Source: an uncultured Saprospirales bacterium
Lineage (GTDB): Bacteria; Bacteroidota; Bacteroidia; Chitinophagales; Saprospiraceae
Direction: 5' to 3'
Assembly (NCBI GenBank): GCA_937864265.1
Contig: CALMIR010000169.1
Span: 23,333-87,332, forward strand
DNA: 64,000 nucleotides
Position numbers and translations under genes: made by a program
Notes under the pieces: model-generated
Told to the model about the DNA's origin: nothing
The model's database searches: none
The model's input: the letters and a program-made list of their open reading frames with translations, nothing else
In this document: positions 9,566-17,007 of the stretch, one piece after another
Numbering within the stretch: the stretch's first letter is position 1
How the letters are laid out: each line of letters opens with the position of its first letter

Positions 9566-9573
9566 TACCTTTG
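9566..9573 (+). promoter_or_regulatory. Bacteroidota -7 promoter box
   Basis: TACCTTTG matches the consensus TAnnTTTG exactly and is followed by TTGCAA. The upstream 25 bases are A-rich but carry no clear TTTG -33 box. It lies 16 bases before the TTG start of the Cys-rich protein and would drive the 9.6-15.8 kb gene set. Confidence 0.45.
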
Positions 9574-9589
9574 TTGCAAATATCAGGAT

Positions 9590-9976
9590 TTGAAATATAT
9601 CATATCCATACTCTTTGCATTGCTAATCTTGCTGCAATCGTTTAGCAAGGTGTGGATAGTCTTTTCCTTCAAAATCAACCAAGATTACATTTCCAAAGTC
9701 CTTTGCATCAACCGAGACAAACCAGAAATGAATTGTAACGGAAAGTGTGTTTTGATGCAACGAATAAAAGCAGAGGAAGAGAAGGAAAAGAAAGAGATGC
9801 CCCAAAAATTGAAAGAGCAAAAAGAGGTTTTGTATTGCTTGGGTCGTTTTGATTGGTTGATTGAACGACCGAAAGATTGTACAAACAAGACGAAAAAGAC
9901 CTTTGCTCACCAGACGCCCTTCACATCTGTCTTTGTGAAGGGTATTTTCCGACCGCCCAAGTTTATAACGGTTTAA
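9590..9976 (+). CDS. Small exported Cys-rich protein (CNGKC motif)
   Basis: A 128-aa protein starting at a TTG, chosen because it directly precedes a hydrophobic signal or anchor segment (about residues 2-25). Then comes the motif LCINRDKPEMNCNGKCVL (three cysteines, about 38-53), followed by a strongly charged Lys/Glu helix (about 56-78). Proteins with the CNGKC core are common in Bacteroidota next to TonB receptors and metal-related genes; binding of a metal by the cysteines is my inference. It is the first gene of a same-strand set ending at 15804, separated from the TonB receptor by 100 bases with a hairpin. Confidence 0.65.
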   Translation: MKYIISILFALLILLQSFSKVWIVFSFKINQDYISKVLCINRDKPEMNCNGKCVLMQRIKAEEEKEKKEMPQKLKEQKEVLYCLGRFDWLIERPKDCTNKTKKTFAHQTPFTSVFVKGIFRPPKFITV

Positions 9977-10029
9977 ATATTTAGGATTTAATGACTTTAT
10001 TTTCAATGTCTTGCGCCTTAGCATGGCAT

Positions 10030-10048
10030 GGTTTGGCGTGTCCAAACC
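10030..10048 (+). terminator. Hairpin with T run between the Cys-rich gene and the TonB receptor
   Basis: A perfect 7-bp stem GGTTTGG / CCAAACC with loop CGTGT is followed by TAATTTTT. It looks like an intrinsic terminator or an attenuator limiting read-through into the receptor gene that starts at 10077. Confidence 0.55.
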
Positions 10049-10076
10049 CTAATTTTTCATTCAACCGTTATAAAAA

Positions 10077-12455
10077 ATGAACTTCAAAAATAGTACCATC
10101 GTTTTCTTGTGCTTTTTGGGTAATATGGCTTTTTCCCAAGGCATCAGCGGGACGGTCAAGTCTCAATCAGGCGAGGGCGTAGCCTTTGCCAACATCAGTG
10201 TCCTGAATACAAGTGCAGGCACAGTGTCGGACAAAAACGGCGAATTTTCCCTCAATCTTGCCAATGGCAACTACCAAATTGCCGTCAGCGCAATCGGTTT
10301 TGCTTCCAAAGTGCAATCTATCGAAGTTTCGGGCGGCTCGGCTCAGCTCGACCTCGTACTGGAAAACAGCACCGAAACGCTCGGCGAAGTGGTCGTGAGT
10401 GCTAATAAGCGGGAGGAGGATATTTTGCAGGTCGCCACTTCCATCACCTCGCTTTCGGCGCAAAAAGTAGAACAGTCCCGCACGGTCGGCTTGGCAAACC
10501 TGACGGCACTTGTTCCAAACTATTTATATCAGGAATTGGGCGTAGGTTTTCAGCAAATACAAGCCATCCGGGGCATCCAGGTATTCAGTGAGAACCCAGC
10601 CGTGGCGACCTATATTGACGACGTGAACAATTTGGATATCCTCGCCAATGGTTTTATGCTCACGGACATTGAACGCATCGAGGTGTTGCGAGGTCCGCAG
10701 GGAACACTTTTTGGGCGCAACGCCATGGGCGGCGTGGTCAACATTATTACCAAAAAGCCAACCAACAAGACACAGGGCTTTGCGGAAGTTGGCATAGGTA
10801 ATCTTGCTTTGCAACGCCATGCAGCAGGTTTTAAAACGCCCATCATCAAAGACAAACTCTTTTTTGGCATCAACGGGCTGTACCAAAGCCGTGACGGATA
10901 CTGGACCAACGACACTACCGGCACAGGCGCAACCGACGGGCAGATTGTCGGAAAAACCGTCGGTGGCGAGAAAAATCTTTATGGAAATGCCTTTTTGAAA
11001 TGGTTGCCATCAGTAAAATTCAGCGCAACGCTCAACGTAAAGGGACAGCGGGATTGGTCGGACAATACGGGCTTTTTTGTTTCGCAACCAAGCGAAACCG
11101 TTGCTTTTGAAAACCCCGACAAAATCTATTTGAGCCGCATCGGCGAGCACGAACGCAACATCGTCAATTCGGCTTTGACACTCAAATACTTTGGCAAAAG
11201 TTTTACGCTCACGTCTATTACTGCCTTACAGCGCATCGGGCTTTCATTCAAGGACATTGATTTTCCCGGCTACTATCATTCTTTTTTTGAAAAAGAAATT
11301 GGTGAGCCGCTGCCGCCACAGAACGTTCTGACCCAAGAATTGAGGATAAACGGTTCGACAGACAACCAAAAACTCACCTATACCGCCGGGCTTTTCTATT
11401 TCTCACAGGTCGGCTACGAGCCTTCCACCAACTTGGCTTTTGAACTTGCACCCGATGCCTATTCTATTTTTCGGAACAAGAGCGATAACAACGGTGTAGC
11501 AGTCTTTGGGGAACTGACCTACAAACTCACGGACAAGTTATCGGCGACGGGCGGCTTGCGCTACGACAACGAGAACAGGGAAAGCACCTTCAACGGTTTC
11601 GGCGATGCCAGTTTCATTGGCGGGGTTTTCACCCAAATTGTTCCCGACACGACGGTCGGCGGCACTTACTCGGCTTTGTCGCCCAAGGTGGCCTTGTCCT
11701 ATGCCATTGGAAACAAGTCAAATTTGTACGTCAGTTATACCCGGGGCTTTCGGGCGGGCGGCGTGAACGCCCAAAAGCTGCCCCTGAACGTGCCGCAAAA
11801 ATTTGACCCCGAATACTCCAATAATTACGAAATCGGGTTCAAAACGCTGACACTCGGCAACCGTTTGAGCATCGGGGCTTCGGCTTTTTATATCCAATGG
11901 CAGGATTTGCAGTTCTTCAATTTGGTTGCGCCGTTCACCTATGCCCGTGAAAACGTCGGTGATGCCACTTCCACGGGTTTTGAACTCGAAGCGTCGGCCA
12001 TTCCCGTCAAAGGTTTGCAGTTGGACGGCAGTTTCGGGCTTGCGTCGGCAAAGTATGGGCATATCCACCTTGAAAGAGTCAATTTCTTCACCGGTGAGAC
12101 GTTTGAAATCGATGCCGAGGATAACAAACTTTCCAATACGCCGAGCCATACTTTGTTTTTTGGAGCGCAATACACCGCAGCATTGAGCGAAAAAATGAGC
12201 CTTGTAATCAGAGGGGAAGTTCGCAGCATGGGTGCGTTTTACACGGACATCCAAAATACGCTCGAACAGCCTGCCTACACCCTCGTCAATTCCAATATTG
12301 CATTGGCGTACGGTAATTACAGCCTTTCGTTTTGGGGGCAAAACCTTACGGACGAGGCTTATTTAGCCTTTGGAAACCCTGATACAAGTTTTGGGCGAAG
12401 CGTTCGGACGGCTGTGCCGAGGACTTTCGGTGTGACCTTGAAGGCTCAATTTTAA
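10077..12455 (+). CDS. TonB-dependent outer-membrane receptor (siderophore/metal-complex type)
   Basis: A 792-aa protein: signal peptide (1-20), carboxypeptidase-regulatory-like beta domain (about 22-95, GTVKSQSGEG...), TonB box region, plug domain (about 110-225; RGIQVF, YIDDV, IERIEVLRGPQGTLFGRNAMGG, VNIITKKP) and a C-terminal 22-strand barrel ending in a terminal Phe (LKAQF). The plug resembles receptors for ferric siderophores more than SusC, and there is no SusD gene. It probably imports a small metal complex or other scarce compound across the outer membrane. It shares strand and close spacing with a secreted hydrolase, a YHS lipoprotein and two DJ-1 proteins. The substrate cannot be told from sequence. 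Confidence 0.93.
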   Translation: MNFKNSTIVFLCFLGNMAFSQGISGTVKSQSGEGVAFANISVLNTSAGTVSDKNGEFSLNLANGNYQIAVSAIGFASKVQSIEVSGGSAQLDLVLENSTETLGEVVVSANKREEDILQVATSITSLSAQKVEQSRTVGLANLTALVPNYLYQELGVGFQQIQAIRGIQVFSENPAVATYIDDVNNLDILANGFMLTDIERIEVLRGPQGTLFGRNAMGGVVNIITKKPTNKTQGFAEVGIGNLALQRHAAGFKTPIIKDKLFFGINGLYQSRDGYWTNDTTGTGATDGQIVGKTVGGEKNLYGNAFLKWLPSVKFSATLNVKGQRDWSDNTGFFVSQPSETVAFENPDKIYLSRIGEHERNIVNSALTLKYFGKSFTLTSITALQRIGLSFKDIDFPGYYHSFFEKEIGEPLPPQNVLTQELRINGSTDNQKLTYTAGLFYFSQVGYEPSTNLAFELAPDAYSIFRNKSDNNGVAVFGELTYKLTDKLSATGGLRYDNENRESTFNGFGDASFIGGVFTQIVPDTTVGGTYSALSPKVALSYAIGNKSNLYVSYTRGFRAGGVNAQKLPLNVPQKFDPEYSNNYEIGFKTLTLGNRLSIGASAFYIQWQDLQFFNLVAPFTYARENVGDATSTGFELEASAIPVKGLQLDGSFGLASAKYGHIHLERVNFFTGETFEIDAEDNKLSNTPSHTLFFGAQYTAALSEKMSLVIRGEVRSMGAFYTDIQNTLEQPAYTLVNSNIALAYGNYSLSFWGQNLTDEAYLAFGNPDTSFGRSVRTAVPRTFGVTLKAQF

Positions 12456-12470
12456 ATTTTACAAAATGAA

Positions 12471-12540
12471 ACCACTGTGTCGTTTTTTGCAGTGGTCGGC
12501 TTATCGATTGTCAGTTCCGTTTTAAAAGCGGGACTGACAA
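12471..12540 (+). terminator. Two tandem hairpins after the TonB receptor
   Basis: Hairpin 1 pairs ACCACTG (12471-12477) with CAGTGGT (12490-12496). Hairpin 2 pairs TTGTCAGTTCCG (12508-12519) with CGGGACTGACAA (12529-12540), 12 bp with one wobble pair. They fill the gap between the receptor stop and the hydrolase start at 12561 and may end or attenuate transcription, separating expression of the receptor from the genes behind it. Confidence 0.5.
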
Positions 12541-12560
12541 CAATTTCTAAATTTTTTAAA

Positions 12561-13538
12561 ATGAAAAAAATCCTCGTGTTCTTGGTTTGCCTCCCGGCTG
12601 TGCTTTTTTCTCAAAACATGGAAATGAGCACGTTTTCGATAGTCGGAAAAATCCGGCTGGAAACGCCTTATGCCGAGCAAGCCAAGTTCGTGAAATGGTA
12701 CTTCGATAGCACTTTTTACGAAAAAACGCGGCTGACGAAGGACTTTGAATGTTTGAAACTGAATTACAAAAGCGACACTGCGACGGTGGAGGCTTTTCTG
12801 TACAAACCATTGAATATAAATGGTTTAAAACTGCCAATCATTTTGTATTGCCGGGGCGGTATGGGCAATTTGGGGCGGCTCGAAGTGCACGATTTGGTCA
12901 ATTTTCAGAAAATGGCGGAGGCTGGCTACGTCGTTTTGGCGAGCCAATACCGCTTTTTGAACGAAACGGGAAAGCACGACGAACACGGCGGCATTGACGT
13001 GAACGACGTGGTAAACCTGCCGACTATTTATCAAAACCTGCCCTATGTGGACACTGCCAACGTCTTTCTTTACGGCTATTCGCGCGGCGGGCAAATGTGC
13101 TACCAGGCCTCTAAGCAATTAAAAGTCAATGCAATAGCAACGACGGCTGGCACGGCAGACTGGTTTTTCAGAATCAACGAGCGCCGCGAATTTGTGGAAG
13201 GCTGGCAAGATGCCGAGTCGCCCGAAATGGACTACCTTGGCTTCCGAAAAGTGTTCAAAAACTGGGCGACGGATAGCGTGCAAATCCTCGAAGCGCGTTC
13301 CGCTGTGCGTTGGGCCGAACAAATCGGTTCACCCATACTGCTGATGCATTCGCGGCTCGACGACCGGGTGGAATGTGAGCATTCATTGCGCCTCGCCGAG
13401 CGGCTGCAATTTTTCAAAAAACCGTATTCGCTCATTGTGTACGACGAACCGAGCCACTCGCTGCCGTTCAAATATTTTGACAGTTACGAGCGGATGTTTG
13501 AGTGGTTTGGAAAATACAAAAAGTCTGTAAAAAATTGA
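12561..13538 (+). CDS. Secreted alpha/beta hydrolase (prolyl-oligopeptidase/dienelactone type)
   Basis: The start ATG at 12561 is preferred over a GTG at 12477 because it begins a clear signal peptide (MKKILVFLVCLPAVLFSQ) and avoids the upstream hairpins. The mature part shows an alpha/beta hydrolase: oxyanion strand LPIILYCRGGMGNLG, nucleophile elbow GYSRGG with Ser174, acid in SRLDDRV (Asp267 or 268) and His299 in PSHSLP. Such enzymes cleave esters, lactones or short peptides. Located in the periplasm downstream of a TonB receptor, it could open or cleave the imported ligand; that is inference. Followed after 24 bases by the YHS lipoprotein gene. Confidence 0.85.
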   Translation: MKKILVFLVCLPAVLFSQNMEMSTFSIVGKIRLETPYAEQAKFVKWYFDSTFYEKTRLTKDFECLKLNYKSDTATVEAFLYKPLNINGLKLPIILYCRGGMGNLGRLEVHDLVNFQKMAEAGYVVLASQYRFLNETGKHDEHGGIDVNDVVNLPTIYQNLPYVDTANVFLYGYSRGGQMCYQASKQLKVNAIATTAGTADWFFRINERREFVEGWQDAESPEMDYLGFRKVFKNWATDSVQILEARSAVRWAEQIGSPILLMHSRLDDRVECEHSLRLAERLQFFKKPYSLIVYDEPSHSLPFKYFDSYERMFEWFGKYKKSVKN

Positions 13539-13562
13539 CAATCAATTATTTAAAACAAAAAA

Positions 13563-13820
13563 ATGAATCGAAAAATATTTTTCCCACTCGCGTTGGGCTT
13601 GTTAGCAGTGCTTTTTGCCTGCAAACAAAAAGCCTCGGCGACGCAATCGGCAACCGGATTTGCCAACGAAACCGACTACGTCTGCGGCATGAAAGTACAG
13701 GCGGATTACACCGATACCTGCCATTACAAAGGCAAGGTCTATGTCTTTTGCGGTGAATCCTGCAAGGAGGAGTTTCAGGCGAGCCCAGAGTCTTTTTTAA
13801 ATAAACCAGCCAATCAATGA
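13563..13820 (+). CDS. YHS-domain lipoprotein
   Basis: An 85-aa protein with a lipobox (LLAVLFAC, Cys20) and one YHS domain: VCGMKV, YKGKVYVFCGESCKEEF, then PESFL. YHS domains occur in copper and other metal-handling proteins and in some hydroxylases; the cysteines in CGM and CGESC can bind a metal ion. It would be anchored to the inner or outer membrane in the periplasm. The stop codon overlaps the next start (ATGA at 13817), which indicates translational coupling with the heavy-metal-domain DJ-1 protein. Confidence 0.85.
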   Translation: MNRKIFFPLALGLLAVLFACKQKASATQSATGFANETDYVCGMKVQADYTDTCHYKGKVYVFCGESCKEEFQASPESFLNKPANQ

Positions 13821-14932
13821 AACTGAAACTACCACTTGTCACTGTCCTGTTTTTTGCCATTTCCACGACTTGGGCGAGCGCTCAGCAATCGCCTGCGAAC
13901 GGCAAAAAGCCCATTACTTTTTTGTGTCCTCCCTGCAATTTGCCTTGCGACACGGTGCATTTTGACAAACCGGGGTTTTGCCCAGTTTGTGCGATGAAGC
14001 TGTTTGCCTCGTACCCCGAATTTGCCAACAGACAAGGCGAACACGGCGATTTGTGTCGAAAAAAAGTGGCGGTCGTGCTGTTCCCTGGAGTTGAAATCAT
14101 TGATTTTTCAGGTCCATGGGAAGTGTTCGGAGCTGCTGGAATGGAGGTTTTTTCGGTGGCGGCGAGCGATACGATGCTCACTGCGAGCATGGGTTTAACA
14201 ATGAAACCCGATTTCACTTTCGTCAATGCTCCGCAACCAGACATCATCCTTGTCCCCGGCGGCGGCGTTGACCCTTCGGACACAACGGTCGTGAACTGGA
14301 TTGCCAGAACAAGCCAAAAATCGGCGCACACGATGTCGGTTTGCACTGGTGCATTTTTGCTTGCAGCAGGTGGGCTGTTGGACAACCTTACAGCGACAAC
14401 GAATTTCCCCGCCATTGAGGCATTGAGGCGACAGTCGCCAACCACCACCGTAGTGGACAAAGTTCGATTCGTGGACAACGGACGCATTATCACCTCGGCA
14501 GGCTTGTCGTCGGGCATTGATGCGGCGTTTCACTTGGTTTCGATTTACATTGGCAAAGCCCAAACCGCAAAATTGGCAATTGAACTCGAATACGACTGGC
14601 GCGATGCCGACCCTTTCGTACGAAGCCAGTTGGCAGACAGGTATGTGCAAGATTTTCTGAATGCCCTGATTCCGTTCGACTACGAAATGACGGAATATGC
14701 GGGCAACCGAAACACTTGGTCGGTATCGGTAAAAGTCAAAACGGACCTGGAAAAGGAGGATTTTTTGCAACTGCTGGCAGCTCAGTTTGAGCAAGTTTCG
14801 GGTTGGGGACAAAAACGGAAAAGCAAGAAATGGCAATTTTCAGATTCTGGCGAAAATTGGCGGAGCACTCTGGTCTATGAACAATCCAGCAGTACCGAAT
14901 ATTTACTCACACTTAAAATTGTTAAAAAATGA
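13817..14932 (+). CDS. Exported fusion: heavy-metal-binding domain + DJ-1/PfpI (isonitrile-hydratase-like) domain
   Basis: A 371-aa protein: signal peptide (1-22), a Cys-rich metal-binding motif CPPCNLPCD...FCPVCAMKL (37-62) like the HMBD domain of copper ATPases, a DJ-1/PfpI (GATase1-like) domain (about 82-270) with nucleophile elbow SVCTGAF (Cys176, Thr177) and an acidic residue in IIDFSGP (Asp96), and a C-terminal 100-residue part of unknown type. The Asp/Cys/Thr set matches the arrangement known in isocyanide (isonitrile) hydratases and in GlxA-type regulators, but no HTH is present. Overlap by ATGA with the genes on both sides argues for a joint function with the YHS lipoprotein and the second DJ-1 protein. 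Substrate unknown. Confidence 0.8.
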   Translation: MKLKLPLVTVLFFAISTTWASAQQSPANGKKPITFLCPPCNLPCDTVHFDKPGFCPVCAMKLFASYPEFANRQGEHGDLCRKKVAVVLFPGVEIIDFSGPWEVFGAAGMEVFSVAASDTMLTASMGLTMKPDFTFVNAPQPDIILVPGGGVDPSDTTVVNWIARTSQKSAHTMSVCTGAFLLAAGGLLDNLTATTNFPAIEALRRQSPTTTVVDKVRFVDNGRIITSAGLSSGIDAAFHLVSIYIGKAQTAKLAIELEYDWRDADPFVRSQLADRYVQDFLNALIPFDYEMTEYAGNRNTWSVSVKVKTDLEKEDFLQLLAAQFEQVSGWGQKRKSKKWQFSDSGENWRSTLVYEQSSSTEYLLTLKIVKK

Positions 14933-15804
14933 AAAAATACCTTTCGGCGATACTTTTTGCCTTGGCATTGACTGCCTGTAACAATCAGCCAGCAGTACAA
15001 CAAGCCCCTGAAAAAGTATCCACCATCAGCCAAGAAGACAGCCTTAAAATAGCGGACGAAATAGAAAATTTCAAACCCGAAAATCACAACAGTTCAATGG
15101 AGTTGATTTTCGGAAAGCCTAAGTTCGATATCCGAACCATTGGTATATTGGTCTATGACGGTGTGAATGATTTAGACGTAATGGGGCCCCGATATGTTTT
15201 AGGTCAAGCCATGGGCGTTAAAACACAACTCATCGCCCTCAAAAAAGGAAACATCAAAACGGTCATGGGTGTGGAAATTGTACCTAATACGGTCATTGAT
15301 TCTATAACTTCTTTGGACATTTTGATTATTCCAGGCGGTTTTACAGGTACTATTGAAGCAGCCTATAACAAAGACCTGCACGAATGGATTAGAAAAATAG
15401 ACCAGACGACCAAATATACCGGTGCTGTATGTACGGGTGTGTGGGTATTAGGCGCAACAGGGCTTTTGGAAAACAAAAAGGCTTCGACAAACTGGTACAG
15501 GGAGGAAGAGTTTTTGAAAAAATACAACGCCATACCCGCCAATGAACGATACACCCAAGACGGCAAATATTGGACCAGTGCAGGTGTGACGGCAGGCATG
15601 GATATGTCCTTGGCCATGATGAAGGATATTTTTGGCGATAAATACGCCCAAGCCATCATGCTAGACATGGAGTACGACCCACACCCACCCATCGAAGGAG
15701 GAACGCCCGACAAGACAAATTGGGCTGTTAATTGGATGATGAAAGCCATGTACGACGGTGGCGTTAACCCTTTGATTGACAGCCTTGAACGGAAAAATAA
15801 ATAG
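14929..15804 (+). CDS. DJ-1/PfpI-family lipoprotein
   Basis: A 291-aa protein with lipobox ALALTAC (Cys17). The DJ-1/PfpI domain (about 68-260) has IGILVYDGVNDLDVMGP (acidic Asp83), IPGGF, and the elbow AVCTGVW (Cys168, Thr169). It is a second exported paralogue of the preceding protein, lacking the metal-binding N-terminus. Exported DJ-1 proteins are unusual, since the family is mostly cytosolic. The start overlaps the previous stop (ATGA). It is the last gene of the set; a structured, probably mobile segment begins immediately after its stop codon. Confidence 0.85.
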   Translation: MKKYLSAILFALALTACNNQPAVQQAPEKVSTISQEDSLKIADEIENFKPENHNSSMELIFGKPKFDIRTIGILVYDGVNDLDVMGPRYVLGQAMGVKTQLIALKKGNIKTVMGVEIVPNTVIDSITSLDILIIPGGFTGTIEAAYNKDLHEWIRKIDQTTKYTGAVCTGVWVLGATGLLENKKASTNWYREEEFLKKYNAIPANERYTQDGKYWTSAGVTAGMDMSLAMMKDIFGDKYAQAIMLDMEYDPHPPIEGGTPDKTNWAVNWMMKAMYDGGVNPLIDSLERKNK

Positions 15805-16039
15805 CAGGTAACAAAGCGTGGACTACATGGCGGTGAAAGCCCAACCCGCATCCCGATAAGTATTCGGGCAACGCTCGCCGTCACGTCGTCCATGCCTTCC
15901 TTAGAGGTCAAGCCGGGCGAAAGAGTCGTTGCCCACCGCGCATTGGCACATTTGCTTGCCCCACTTTACCAACGCGACACCAAAACAAGCAAAAGAGCCA
16001 TCTTTACACTTCAGCCGACCACATAGCCTGACGTTAGGC
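15805..16039. other. attC-like structured segment
   Basis: Directly after the DJ-1 lipoprotein stop, GGACTACATGGCGGTGA (15820-15836) pairs imperfectly with TCGCCGTCACGTCGTCC (15875-15891): 13 Watson-Crick pairs and 2 wobbles of 17. Within its loop CCCGA/TCGGG (15852-15868) forms a second hairpin. The segment ends in GTTAGGC (16033-16039), which fits the attC right core GTTRRRY. A matching RYYYAAC left core is not evident, so this is only an attC-like candidate or another recurrent Bacteroidota extragenic element. Confidence 0.3.
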
Positions 16040-16046
16040 CCAATTA

Positions 16047-16285
16047 GGGCACGACAGAAGGCCGTAGAAAACCTAAGCTAACGAGGAACATGTCTGAATT
16101 TAGACAATCTGTTAATCAACGGAATAGGAGCTGCTAGACAGAACACAGCTAGTAATATCTATACCTGAAACAGGAGGATATGTACGCTTCTATGAAGTGG
16201 AGCTAAACTGCTGTCACGGCATGTTGGATAAACAGTGTAGCGATGACAAGAGCGATGGGAAATGCGAAGCTCCAATATGAAAGGG
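16047..16285 (+). other. Possible 5'-end remnant of a group II intron
   Basis: No reading frame is open, but the segment starts GGGCACGAC (compare GUGYG at intron 5' ends) and contains many short complementary blocks, including GAGC(...)GCTC around GAGCGATGGGAAATGCGAAGCTC, which look like folded domain I intron RNA. No reverse transcriptase gene or domain V is seen. Called from general resemblance only. Bases 16286-16404 hold nothing recognisable. Confidence 0.25.
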
Positions 16286-16404
16286 TTTTTACAGCCGAAA
16301 ACAGACCAACTCCAATTTTTATTATGTTTTAGAGTCTTCCGACCTTGTAATGAGACAATGTGTTTGTGGCTGTGATGTAGCTTGTTAACTAACCCAAGTT
16401 GCGA

Positions 16405-16611
16405 TCAAACAGACCTGCTCAAAGCATAGGCAAAAATGAACAGGACGATTTTTAAAATAAATCCCTGGGCAGTCACTGCATGGATTTTCCTTGGAAATAA
16501 GTTGGTGATTTCGGAGAAAGTTGTTTCAATCCTTTTGCGCATTACCTTTTTAAGGTAGCGCATAGCCGGGCCATCTTTCCTTTTTGAATTTGATTTTCGA
16601 TTACCAATAAC
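16405..16611 (-). pseudogene. C-terminal remnant of a DDE transposase (IS982-like)
   Basis: Reading leftwards from 16611, 68 codons give GNRKSNSKRKDGPAM, then MRKRIETTFSEITNLFP and a hydrophobic C-terminus ending at a stop at 16405. The RKRIETTFSEI stretch with its essential Glu is typical of the last catalytic block of IS982/IS4-related transposases. An in-frame TAA (16612-16614) lies immediately upstream and no further transposase sequence is found, so only the tail of an insertion sequence survives. Confidence 0.6.
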
Positions 16612-16626
16612 TTAGCCGATGCCGGT

Positions 16627-16644
16627 CCTGAGCGGAGTCGAAGG
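16627..16644. repeat. REP-like short motif
   Basis: CCTGAGCGGAGTCGAAGG resembles the widespread extragenic motif CCTGAGCnnnGTCGAAGG found scattered in many bacterial genomes. Only one copy was noticed in the window. It sits between the transposase tail and the DprA-like remnant. Confidence 0.35.
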
Positions 16645-16674
16645 CAGAAGGCAAAACAAAACAATAAAGACCTA

Positions 16675-16954
16675 ATGAAAGGCTATGGCAACCAGCCGAT
16701 AATCTTAACCCCTGGCACGAGGATTAAAGGAAAAGGTTGAACCTGAATTTGTAAAACCATTAGAGCAAGGCAGACTGCTAATCATCACACCGTTTGACAA
16801 ATCGGTAAAACGAGTAAGCAGCCAAAACGCACAGACACGCAATCAACTCATGACAACCCTTGCAGATCAAATCACCATCGGTTACGCAAGCCCAGGCGGA
16901 CGGTTGGAAGAATTATTAAAAGGGATTGAGAAACCAATAAACAAAATCGTATAA
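16675..16954 (+). pseudogene. Frameshifted C-terminal remnant of a DprA/Smf-like SLOG protein
   Basis: Frame 1 from 16675 reads MKGYGNQPIILT; after a CCCC run (16709-16712) the +1 frame continues LARGLKEKVEPEFVKPLEQG, then RLLIITPFDKSVKRVSSQNA, TRNQLMTTLADQI and GYASPGGRLEELL to a TAA at 16952-16954. Together this matches the C-terminal half of DprA-related Rossmann (SLOG) proteins, which bind single-stranded DNA or nucleotides. The break fits a single inserted C. The N-terminal half is absent, so this is a broken gene tail. Confidence 0.6.
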
Positions 16955-17007
16955 ACCAACTCATCAGCCACACATCCGTAGATTAGATTATACCCCAAAA
17001 AGCAAGC

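Noticed and set aside
9977..10076. Riboswitch upstream of the TonB receptor (cobalamin or other)
   Set aside because: The 100-base leader holds only one small hairpin with a T run and no conserved B12-box or other riboswitch core.
11718..12341. 207-codon open frame on the minus strand inside the TonB receptor gene
   Set aside because: Antisense to barrel strands of the receptor; no protein-like features.
12477..12560. GTG start for the alpha/beta hydrolase
   Set aside because: It would translate through two hairpins and bury the signal peptide; the ATG at 12561 gives a proper export signal.
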